From Suilimivivens sp045586385 (GTDB lineage Bacteria; Bacillota; Clostridia; Lachnospirales; Lachnospiraceae): a stretch of 64,000 nt of DNA. The first letter of the stretch is position 1; the number at the start of each line of letters is the position of its first letter. The notes beneath the pieces are model-generated. The model made no database searches. It saw only the letters and a program-made list of their open reading frames with translations, and was not told where the DNA came from. Shown piece by piece: positions 9,701-18,000 of the stretch. The stretch spans positions 1 through 64,000 of the forward strand of contig JAZNAE010000011.1 of NCBI GenBank assembly GCA_045586385.1. The letters are read 5' to 3'. Both the position numbers and the translations under genes were made by a program.

Positions 9701-12053
9701 CCTTCTGACCATAAAAGATGCTTTGGACGTGGAAGAACACTACCGGTATGATGCCTTGGGACGGCTTATGGAAAAGACAGACAGGGACGGCTATACAACC
9801 GCCTATACCTATACCGGGACAGGCCAGACCTCCCGTATCCTCTATGGGGACGGAAAGAGCGTGGAGATGGAATACGATGCCCTAAGAAGACTGACATTAG
9901 TAAAGGACTGGTTAGGAGAGACCAAAATAGAAAGGGACCGGATGGGACGCATTACCTCCATCACCGACCATGAAGGCAGGAAAGTAGCCTATGAATGGGG
10001 AGATATGGGAGAGAGAAAAAGCATGACTTATCCCCATGGAAAGAAGGTAAGTTACCGCTATGATGGACTGCTGCGTCTTACAGACATGGAAATCCATGGG
10101 GAGAACCGGCAGGAAGAAATCCACTACCTGTATGACGAAGCAGGAAGACTGAAGGAAAAACAATTTCCCGGAGGAATCCGCACGTTCTGGAGTTATAACG
10201 AAATGGGACTGCCTGCAGAGCTTACTCATGCAGATGAACAGGGAATCCTTGACAGATATAGTTATACCTATGACCTGATGGGTAATAAAACAGGCATAAC
10301 CAGAGAGCGAAGAGGCCTTATAGAGGAAAGCGGCAGCTACCGCTATGCCTACGACGCATTGGGAAGACTTACCGAGGTAAGTAAGGACGCAGAAGCCTTA
10401 CGAAACTACCGGTATGATACTTTCAGTAACCGGATAGAAACACAGGATTATAAAAGAGGCATCAGAAGTGCCTTTATTTATGATGCAGGAAACCGGATGC
10501 TTGCCATGGAAGAAACCCTGTTAGGAGATAGAAGAGGCCCTGCAGGAAACATGGAACCTCTTGTCAGAAGAAACTATAGCTATGACGGCCGTGGTAACCT
10601 GATACATGAGGAAGAAAAGGGAGAACTGCTTCATGGTTATGAGTATGGGGCAATGAACCGTCTTACAAGAGCTTATAACAGCACAGGGGAAGAAGCTTTC
10701 TATTTCTATAACGGGTTAGGTCAGAGAGCAGGAAGGGAAGTAAAAGGGGAAAAGGAAACCTACCTTCTTGACCTGACCAGGTCCTACCATAACCTGCTGT
10801 CCATTCAGGGAAAGGATAGAAAGCAGACCTTCTACTGGGATGGAAACGTAACAGCCATGGAAGATGGAAGCGACGGCTTACAGGAGCTGCATTACTACCT
10901 GCAGGATGAACTGGGAAGCCCCTTGCGCGTCAGTGGTTATGCTACAGATACCAAAGAAGTGGACGGCTACTTAACCTATGGCTATGATGAATTCGGAAAT
11001 GACTTAGGAAGAGAACTGGAAAAGGCAGGAATCCCAAGCCCTTACACAAGGCAAGGAGAAGGACAGCCCTTTGGTTATACAGGGTACCGGTATGACAACA
11101 TCAGTAACACCTACTTTGCCCAGGCCAGGGAGTATCAGCCAGAGAGTGGCAGGTTTACGGCAGAGGATGTGATTAAGGGGAATGGTGCAGCGCCGGTTAC
11201 ACTGAATCAGTATGGGTATTGCCTAAATAATGCTTTAAGATATGTGGATTTGAATGGAAAAAATCCATTGATTGTAATATTAATAACTATTGGAGCATCA
11301 ATGGCCTTGGGGGGATGTGGGAAAAAAGATGTAGAACCCTTAACAGAACCAGAATGGGAACCTCAGCCGGGTAAGAATCCAACACCAGCACCGACACCAG
11401 CACCAACAGCTGCTCCAACAGTAACGATACAAAGTGAAAGTCAGGCATATGACATATTAGATTTATATATTTATGGAAATAGTTCTGAGGATATTGATGC
11501 AGCCATTAATTATATTGCGCAGAACAATTCTATTCAAAATTATAGCAATGAATATGATGCGTTTGATGATGAAATAGTGGCATGGACATGTTATTGGAAC
11601 GATAGATTGAATATTGATATGGATCAAGATTATGTTAAAGCAATGATAATGAATGAATCTACAATGGGAACAAATCCTAACAAAAATGGAGATGTAGATG
11701 TAATGCAATCACTATATCCTGAAGATATGGGAATGTGGTTATTGGCAAAAAGAGAACCAGCTGAATATGGATATACAGTTGGATATGATCCCAATGAAGG
11801 GGTTGGTAAAAAATATATGATTCCCAAGGATGGATATCCCTTTTTGCAATGCTTATTCGAAGATAATAAGTATAATGAAAAAGCGTTAACGCATAGAATG
11901 AGTATTGCTGCGGGCACAAGGTATCTTGCCTATTGTTATTATTTGACAGGTGACTATATGGATGCAATAGAGAGATATAATGGAGGTGGAAACCCTAATT
12001 ATTTACAGGAAATAATGTGTACATATAATAAATATTCATGTGTTCAAGAATAA
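6777..12053 (+). CDS. T7SS-associated Rhs polymorphic toxin with transglycosylase-like C-terminal tip
   Basis: This is a complete 1758-residue Rhs protein. Residues 1-170 are helical and probably a T7SS export domain. About 178-225 match a DUF6531-type Rhs entry (KDPVNLSTGNFYYERED, GYGWSHSLE). About 350-1400 hold dozens of YD repeats (YDxxGN-type) forming the Rhs shell. The core ends near 1480 (SGRFTAEDVIKGNGAAP, LNQYGYCLNN). The tip contains a hydrophobic stretch with a lipobox-like LGGC, then a Pro/Thr/Ala linker (PTPAPTPAPTAAPT). It ends in a lysozyme/soluble-transglycosylase-like domain: IMNESTMG with catalytic Glu candidate 1627, then DVMQ, AGTRYLAYCYY and YNGGGNPNYLQ. The predicted activity is cleavage of peptidoglycan. 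Core DNA is GC-richer than the AT-rich tip, a sign of tip exchange. RBS GAAAGGA precedes the ATG. Confidence 0.88.
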   Translation: MSGIGENRVFDKTSLEELKEQAVSLMECAKEVTEEMKSEAEALQQIAGEVPGEAKDESLTDAVSTLLETLDTEPYETMKTYLTQILDKLTAMVPAYDSAAGGVLSELSSTAASLLSMLQDLTAMIGAGSLSVSLEEFSGKLETYKAAWNQGLLSLSGQMGLTMAFMKGLVYTSRYSKDPVNLSTGNFYYEREDMQIRGSMPLVFKRYYNALDTRKGVMGYGWSHSLEISLELIREKKEEIQEEKVKGLVLLKEDGKEITFQREGEAFQDVHTKREKITETKEGYLYEKGTVSYLFDREGKLTGKQDEQGNCIRLFYDTEGRLCSAVKGHVTEQTSAQESPYGFTYTYDTEGYLKTVTDHTGRKISFFYVEGKLTEVTDPEGAVMTYRYDSEGRIRAIKNGRGIISVRNEYDEKGRVVRQRFPDKGEMTYTYPEGERRTILRERNGSTIIYEQDEKLRNVAVIYADGSERREYDEKDRMTRYEDKNGNATDYTYDENGNLKSQTNALGEKTDFSFDAKGKLLKIEKEGITIVDNSYNEQGQLLGSRDALQREQRLTYDEKGQVREIIKPDGSRIGMTYDKRGNVTEIKDPYGAVTGFTYDALNRVTETRDGNGNLLCYEYDNKDRIVCVTNPEGNSRRYRYNESGKVTEIEDFDGGKVTMEYNSINKPCIIRDKEGRESRRSYDLMWNLSEEILPTGAVNRYRYDAMNRLTAVETYKGEGEEAASCIYYTHDRAGNVTEICLGDGKECLGKTAFTYDKLGRLVEREDAGGAKTTYRYDAFGNLIQLTDAMGGVSSYTYDGAGQRISKKDPAGMVTTYIYDLLGNIESITDAGGRTITYHHEPGGRLAGVTYPDGKSVSYTYDGNGNVLTRESSEGMKLSYTYDCMNRIVEVSSSLGQKKCYEYDVLGNVTAMTDALSNRTTYEYTMSGKLSAVTDALSNRTVYAYDGADNLTCICQQGNEGEEDRVTIYERDPLGNLLTIKDALDVEEHYRYDALGRLMEKTDRDGYTTAYTYTGTGQTSRILYGDGKSVEMEYDALRRLTLVKDWLGETKIERDRMGRITSITDHEGRKVAYEWGDMGERKSMTYPHGKKVSYRYDGLLRLTDMEIHGENRQEEIHYLYDEAGRLKEKQFPGGIRTFWSYNEMGLPAELTHADEQGILDRYSYTYDLMGNKTGITRERRGLIEESGSYRYAYDALGRLTEVSKDAEALRNYRYDTFSNRIETQDYKRGIRSAFIYDAGNRMLAMEETLLGDRRGPAGNMEPLVRRNYSYDGRGNLIHEEEKGELLHGYEYGAMNRLTRAYNSTGEEAFYFYNGLGQRAGREVKGEKETYLLDLTRSYHNLLSIQGKDRKQTFYWDGNVTAMEDGSDGLQELHYYLQDELGSPLRVSGYATDTKEVDGYLTYGYDEFGNDLGRELEKAGIPSPYTRQGEGQPFGYTGYRYDNISNTYFAQAREYQPESGRFTAEDVIKGNGAAPVTLNQYGYCLNNALRYVDLNGKNPLIVILITIGASMALGGCGKKDVEPLTEPEWEPQPGKNPTPAPTPAPTAAPTVTIQSESQAYDILDLYIYGNSSEDIDAAINYIAQNNSIQNYSNEYDAFDDEIVAWTCYWNDRLNIDMDQDYVKAMIMNESTMGTNPNKNGDVDVMQSLYPEDMGMWLLAKREPAEYGYTVGYDPNEGVGKKYMIPKDGYPFLQCLFEDNKYNEKALTHRMSIAAGTRYLAYCYYLTGDYMDAIERYNGGGNPNYLQEIMCTYNKYSCVQE
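10575..11222 (+). repeat. Rhs core 3' end, copy 2 (in the intact Rhs gene)
   Basis: Matches copy 3 (12815-13460) over its whole length and copy 1 over its last ~175 bases. The final ~400 bases are nearly identical to copy 3, enough for homologous recombination. Confidence 0.85.
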
Positions 12054-12092
12054 GTAAAATAATATAGATAACTGCATAGAGGAGGGAGATAG

Positions 12093-12800
12093 TTGAATAG
12101 GCGATTAAGTAAGGCATTTGGGATAATTTTTTCAATTTTTGTGGTAATAATTGTTTGTTTGTATTTTATTCAGAAGCAACAGTTTTCCAAAATGCAAATA
12201 TCAGACAAATGTATAATTGAAGTATATTATATTTCACAAACAGAAGATTGTATATTAGTAAATGTTATAGATGATTATATTTCCAGTGAAAGATTATTTC
12301 TTGTTTCAAGGGAGGGGATTTTGTTTCAATGTAAAGAATTGATTGAAGAAAAGGGTTTGAAGGATATTGTAGAAATTAAAGTGTATCCATGGAAGGAAAA
12401 AACGTTTGTTGAAGTAGCTTGTTCTACCAGCAAAGGCAATGGGGAAATTACTATTTATGAGCTTGAAGATTCAAATCTAAAATTATTACTAGAAGATAAA
12501 AAAGCAGTGGATCGAAACATGGATACTACAAGTAATACAGTATATGAGAATGGTAAACTGAATGTGCAACTGCGAGAAAGCAGTAATCAGAAATCAATGC
12601 CTAAGATAGTTCTAGAGGGGGTGGAAATAGTTTATGGATATGAGGAAGAGGGTGACTATTCGGGGACTGAGATGCTATACCAAAGAAACTATATTGAACA
12701 TATATATGAGTGGAATGAGAAAAGTGGAAAATATTTAGAGCTAGAAAATAAAAAAGAATTATTACAACAGGTAGAAGATATTTATCCAATTGTTTGGTAA
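12093..12800 (+). CDS. Putative immunity protein for the transglycosylase-tipped Rhs; membrane-anchored
   Basis: A 235-residue protein starting at TTG, chosen because GAGGAGGGAG lies just upstream (12079-12088) and no ATG is nearby. Residues 8-27 form one transmembrane helix (FGIIFSIFVVIIVCLYFI), followed by a soluble domain with several beta-strand-like stretches and a charged C-terminal part. I recognise no family. It sits 39 bases behind the Rhs tip and shares its AT-rich composition, so the role as cognate immunity protein is inferred. A protein anchored with its domain outside the membrane would fit neutralising a peptidoglycan-degrading toxin. Confidence 0.5.
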   Translation: MNRRLSKAFGIIFSIFVVIIVCLYFIQKQQFSKMQISDKCIIEVYYISQTEDCILVNVIDDYISSERLFLVSREGILFQCKELIEEKGLKDIVEIKVYPWKEKTFVEVACSTSKGNGEITIYELEDSNLKLLLEDKKAVDRNMDTTSNTVYENGKLNVQLRESSNQKSMPKIVLEGVEIVYGYEEEGDYSGTEMLYQRNYIEHIYEWNEKSGKYLELENKKELLQQVEDIYPIVW

Positions 12801-12814
12801 TTTATACGGCTGTA

Positions 12815-13088
12815 CCTGATAGCAGAGATAACCTAAATAATGAGGAAGAAAGAGAGGAGCCCCCATGGCTATGAATATGATGCCATAAACCGCCTTACAA
12901 GAGCCTATAACAGCAGAGGAGAAGAAGCCCTCTATTTCTACAACGGTTTGGGACAGAGAGTAGGAAGAGAAGCAAAGGGGGAGTGAGATACCTACCTTCT
13001 TGACCTGACCAGGTCCTACCATAACCTGCTGTCCATTCAGGGAAAGGATAGAAACCAGACCTTCTACTGGGATAACAATGTAACAGCC
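12815..13088 (+). pseudogene. Degenerate 5' part of a duplicated Rhs core
   Basis: This stretch aligns with bases of the intact Rhs gene from about 10575 to 10860 (HGYEYDAINRLTRAYN, LYFYNGLGQRVGR, then YLLDLTRSYHNLLSIQG). It is broken in two visible ways. Around 12842-12866 it is 2 bases shorter than the intact copy, shifting the frame. At 12984-12986 a TGA replaces the Lys codon of GEKETY. Upstream of 12815 the similarity fades. It is the decayed left edge of a displaced Rhs tip cassette. Confidence 0.8.
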
Positions 13089-13460
13089 ATGGAAGATGGA
13101 AGCGACGGCTTACAGGAACTGCATTACTATTTGCAGGATGAACTGGGAAGCCCCTTGCGTGTCAGTGGTTATGCTACAGATACCAAAGAAGTGGACGGAT
13201 ATTTAACCTATGGCTATGATGAATTCGGAAATGACTTGGGAAAGGAACTGGAAAAGGCAGGTATTCCGAATCCTTACGTGGGCCAAGGAGAAGACCAGCC
13301 CTTTGGCTATACAGGGTACCGGTATGACAACATCAGCAGCACCTACTTTGCCCAGGCCAGGGAGTATCAGCCTGAGAGTGGCAGGTTTACGGCAGAGGAT
13401 GTGATTAAGGGAAACGGAGCAGCTCCGATTACACTGAATCAGTATGGGTATTGCCTAAAC
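12815..13460 (+). repeat. Rhs core 3' end, copy 3 (orphan cassette)
   Basis: Direct repeat of 10575-11222. The left third is decayed (frameshift and stop). From about 12990 onward it is nearly identical to copy 2, with scattered single-base differences. Confidence 0.85.
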
Positions 13461-14237
13461 ATGCCTTTAAAATATATGGATTATACTGGAAAGTATCCAG
13501 AAAATGAAAGAGATGATAGTGAACAGTGGATGGAAGGAAGAGGACATAGTTATTGGTGGACGGAAGAAGGTTTACATGAGGGAAATGTAGCATTACCGTT
13601 GAATTCAGATAAACTGAAAATGTCGAAACATGGTAAGGCTGTATTAAAAAAAATGGAATTAAAACTGTATACGGAGTGGAATGAGAATATAGAGGTTAGA
13701 GATGAAGCGACAGGAGAAGTTGTAGCAGTATATCCGTATTATGTAGGTGATGGTGGTATTACATTTGGATACGGGCATTACATGAATTACGATGAAGCAA
13801 TGATGTATAAGGAGGAAAAAGATTTGCTCCTTAAGTATGTGAATGTTGAGGAAGCAGAAATAATGCCTGAGTTATTTGATGATAACTTGGGAACAACAAT
13901 TAAACCAAGAAGAGTGCCAAACAGTTCACCGGTTCCGATAGAAGAATTAGATGAATTATTTGAAAGTGATGTAGATAAGATGACAAAGGATATGCTGATA
14001 AATATGTCAGAAGATGTGGGAGAGGACTTTTTATTAACAATACAGCAATTGGATGCATTACTTATTTTAAGGTTTAATACAGGTCATTTAGGAGAAACAA
14101 TAACATCATTGGTAGAGAGTGGTGCACCAATAGAAGAATGGGATAAGGTAATTAATTCAAGAAGTAGTGATAGAAGAAGGAATGCTAAAGACATATTTTG
14201 GGGAAATATATTAACATATGAGGAGTGCGTGAAATGA
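13089..14237 (+). CDS. Orphan Rhs C-terminal cassette with phage-lysozyme-like tip
   Basis: The frame is open from 12987 after an in-frame stop; 13089 is merely its first Met and has no good RBS, so it may not be translated. Residues 1-120 repeat the end of the Rhs core (LQDELGSPLRVSGYA, PFGYTGYRYDN, SGRFTAEDVIKGNGAAP, LNQYGYC). The unique tip follows. It contains KKMELKLYTEW, then YVGDGGITFGYGHYMN, then QLDALLILRFNTGHLGET. The GGITFGYGH block and the later L-x-x-FNTG helix resemble GH24 (T4-type) lysozymes; the exact catalytic Glu is uncertain. It has no export domain, so it is best read as a silent or donor tip that could recombine onto the intact Rhs gene through the shared core. Confidence 0.65.
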   Translation: MEDGSDGLQELHYYLQDELGSPLRVSGYATDTKEVDGYLTYGYDEFGNDLGKELEKAGIPNPYVGQGEDQPFGYTGYRYDNISSTYFAQAREYQPESGRFTAEDVIKGNGAAPITLNQYGYCLNMPLKYMDYTGKYPENERDDSEQWMEGRGHSYWWTEEGLHEGNVALPLNSDKLKMSKHGKAVLKKMELKLYTEWNENIEVRDEATGEVVAVYPYYVGDGGITFGYGHYMNYDEAMMYKEEKDLLLKYVNVEEAEIMPELFDDNLGTTIKPRRVPNSSPVPIEELDELFESDVDKMTKDMLINMSEDVGEDFLLTIQQLDALLILRFNTGHLGETITSLVESGAPIEEWDKVINSRSSDRRRNAKDIFWGNILTYEECVK

Positions 14238-14896
14238 AAAGAAATAAGATATATATAGTCATGATAGTTATTTGTATTGGCCTAATAATAGTGCTTTTTA
14301 TACACGATGTGCATAAAGCTATAGATATTAAAAATATAGAGATGGAAAAAGAAGAAGTGCAAAGAAAGTATGAAATGCTTCAAACGGAATATACAAAGTT
14401 AAATGACCGATTTGAAGAAAAAGTGATATATAGTCAAGAACTGGAAAAAAAAATAAATTTCTGGGAGGAAAATAGACCAGAAGGATGGCAACCTTTTCAC
14501 GGATGGTGGGTGGCAGATATTTATTATTTGCCAAACGATAGTACAGAGTATGAATGTCGGAAAGGAATAGAAATATACAATTATGTAATAAGAATGAGCG
14601 GAGATAATTTGACAGATAAGCCGATATATAATGTTGCGGCGCGAATCAAAGGAGATATAGTAGAAAATATAAAAAATTTAGGTATTACGAATGAAAATTT
14701 ATTAAACCTTTTACAAACTGATTGTTACGCAGAAATTGACTTTAGCATGACATATGAATGGAATAGAAAGTTGCTTAGCAGAGAGGTTGATTTAATACAA
14801 AATGTAAAATATTATCCGATTACTAACGATGTGATGATATGTGTGTCTGATAATGATGGAGGAAAAGCATATATCCTGAATCGGATTGGGTATTAG
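14234..14896 (+). CDS. Putative immunity protein for the orphan lysozyme-like Rhs tip
   Basis: A 220-residue protein. The ATG at 14234 overlaps the preceding stop (ATGA) and has AGGAG eight bases upstream; a GTG at 14225 is less likely. There is one N-terminal membrane helix (IYIVMIVICIGLIIVLFI), then a heptad-rich coiled coil at about residues 33-80, then a globular domain beginning HGWWVADIYYLP. No family recognised. Anchoring and position match the other two immunity candidates in this locus. Confidence 0.5.
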   Translation: MKRNKIYIVMIVICIGLIIVLFIHDVHKAIDIKNIEMEKEEVQRKYEMLQTEYTKLNDRFEEKVIYSQELEKKINFWEENRPEGWQPFHGWWVADIYYLPNDSTEYECRKGIEIYNYVIRMSGDNLTDKPIYNVAARIKGDIVENIKNLGITNENLLNLLQTDCYAEIDFSMTYEWNRKLLSREVDLIQNVKYYPITNDVMICVSDNDGGKAYILNRIGY

Positions 14897-15041
14897 GCGA
14901 TACTTTGCTACATTTGAAAATGTGAAGACAAAATGTTAAAAGAAGAATCTGTATATATAGCAAAACTTTGTTACCATCCAATACTAAAACTAATCTATAG
15001 TATAAGTATTTCTGAATTATTTGAGGAGAACAAAAGATAAG

Positions 15042-18000
15042 ATGAATAAGAAAACAGAGAAAATATGTATATTTGAAGTGAATAATGTTCAAAGAGATTA
15101 TGCTCTTTGCTTACAGTTTATAAAAATGTGTGAAAGTGCAGACTATGACATTGAAAAGAAAAAGAATAGTTTATGGAAACTATGCAAAGAAATGAGAGTT
15201 GCTATAGGTAATGCGCAAAAAGGAGCAAAAAATTATTTAGAAGCTCCTGTTAAAAGGACTGATGGAACTGAAGAAGTACCAATAGTCAGTGTTGTACCTC
15301 AATTAGTAAAAGATGATTTAGATGGGATAGTTTCTAAGAACACTATCCTTAATTATCATATTAGAGTGCACTTAGTAGAGTCAGAAAAAAATCAAAAACT
15401 GGAATTAGGAGAATTTATTAATCTACAGTATTTAGCACTTTTATTACATAGTCTTTATGAAATAAAAAAAGATACTGATAGTTCGGAGGATTTTTTTAAG
15501 AAAAGAATATCGGTATTTATTGTTCCGTACACAGGAAATAACTACCCTTTTACAAGGAACGGATGTATGGATAGTGATTCATATTTATTAGTATCACAGT
15601 ATTTACGAATGCTATCTAATAATTATAAGGGTGTGATTTACGGAGCCAAAAAAGCAAAAAATGAAAGAGATATTGTTGTAAAAGCTCTCGATTTCAAAAA
15701 CAGCAACTTATATGAAAGGTTTTTTCCAGTCATATATATCGATTATGGTAAGTATTCAAAGTATTTTAACAACACACTGGATGAAAAAGGATATGACAAG
15801 TTGTTTGGTATGGGAAAAAGAGCACGTTTAGAGAACTCTCGTGATGAAAATCCTGAAAAAGCGTTTGGTGATGCAGTTCTTGAAACAGCAATAAAGCGTG
15901 TGCGTTATATGGTCAGCTGTGAAGGAATGAAACGAGATGATATAGTAAACAGAATGCAATTTATTAAGAAGGTTCTTTTAGAGGAAGAAAAAGGATGTTC
16001 TATGCAATTTTGTCTATTTGCATTCATGCTGAATGCTAGTATGGACGAAGATGAAGAAACGTGTAAAAAGGCAATAAAATACATCTGGCATTTAGCAGAA
16101 GAAATATGCCAAGGCTTAAAGCAGGTGGTACTGAACTCTGTTCAACACTCAGAGATGAAAGGGTGTTATCTTTCATTTTGCCTACATAGAAGCGAAATAG
16201 GAGAGGATAGTACATCGTTTAGTGAAAGTATTAGTCAAAGATATGAGCAGACGATATTAAAAAAGCCTAATAATTCAGGATATTACGAAGCACTTGAAAT
16301 TTATGTTGCGGATATAAACGAAAAAAATAATATGGTAACTAACTTTGTTGAAAGATTGAGTATTGAAAACGCTATGAGCCATTTGTTGGGGCATAAGCAA
16401 TTATTAGAGAATAATAATAAAATAGTAATAAGAAACTTTTTTTCAGAATTTGAAGAAGGAGATTTGAAGGAGGAGTGGATTAACTTTAGAAAACAAGATT
16501 TAGTAGCGCATATCGGTTTGAGTTTATTTGCATTAACTGCTGATAGATGTAAAGCATCAGTAAAGGTGATTAGTAATTCCACTTTCAAATTAGAGGGAGA
16601 ACAGAATTTTTTTTATAAATCATATAGTAGTGGAAACAGTAATAGAGAAAATGTTGAATATATTGTTCCCGGTACGCAATTCTCAATTTTAATACCTATT
16701 CATGAGTGGGAAGAAGATATGGCACATGGCTTGGGACAGTTACAGCCGGTTAACAAAATTATGGAAAAATATTCCAGCTTTGCAAAATACCTTGAGTACA
16801 AAGAAATAAAAACAGATATAACTAAAAGGGAAGGTGTTAATGCGGATTTAGAAACAATAATGGATGCAAATAAAAAGTTCCGTTTAGTAAATAAGTGGAC
16901 AAAATATTGGCTGGGAAAATTTGAAGGTAATATTTCAATTGCAAATAATCAAGATGGTAAGTATGTGTTCCAATATGATTTTGAAAATGTATCAGAAGAT
17001 AATTTCTTTAGAAATCAGGATAATATGGAAGTTTGTATGAAGGGGTTAATAGGAGCGTTGCATGTAGTAGAACAGTGCAAGGGGCCTTTTTTGCTTGCGC
17101 TTACTGAACTTCCAAACGGAACAATGGAACTATTCCGTAAAACATGCATTTTACATGGGGTTAGAAAATTTCCAGAAAACTTACAGCTATTTTTATGTGA
17201 AAAAGAACATGAACATATGATGACATTAATCGGAAGGGATTATGCAAGCGCTATATATAATTCATATATATTAGCATTAGAACATGGAATAAATGGTTTT
17301 GAACAAAAAGATTATTTGCAGGCAGTGAGTCTAAAAAATAAATTACTTGGCGCAACAGAAGAAAAAAATGAAGAGTTAGATAAGGAGATTGATGTTTTCC
17401 CCTTCGATGCAGTGTTGAAGTGCTCAGAAGAAAATAAGAAGACATTTTTTGAAGAACATATAGAAAAAATGGTGGAAAATTCTCTGGATAAAGAAGGAAT
17501 GGGGTATAAATTAGAAGATACACATATGAGATTGGGAAGCAAAGTTCACATTCATTCTTTTTATGAGATGTCTTCACTGTTTTATCGTACAACTATTGCA
17601 AATAGAATGGCATATATTATTTTGAAGAGAATGCTTGCAGAAAATCAATGGAGTGATATTAAGAGTGATGCTGTTATATTTTATGGCTATGCATCTTATT
17701 CAAAAGCAATATTAACTTCTCTTACAGAAATTTTGCGATTATATCGAGAAAAGTTTTCAGGAGAAAATGAGAATGAAAAGAACGAAAGCAAGGTAGGTTT
17801 TGCATCATATGAGCACAATTTGCATGGTGAATATGAGAAGATTCACTTGTATTTTGAATTACCTGAAGATTTTCCGGGAAAAGTAATGAGTGGAAATATA
17901 CTACATCTGAAGGAAGATGTTAAAGTGATACAGATTGTTCCGATTAGTACTACTTTGACAACATTTAATAAAATATGGAGTATGTTTTATAATTCTGTGT

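Noticed and set aside
13089..13091. ATG at 13089 as the genuine start of an independent Rhs gene
   Set aside because: No RBS, and the frame continues upstream with Rhs homology to the stop at 12984; it is an internal Met of a truncated copy.
14897..15041. Possible promoter or small gene before the giant ATPase/PRTase gene
   Set aside because: AT-rich, but no hexamer pair with proper spacing and no open frame with RBS was convincing.
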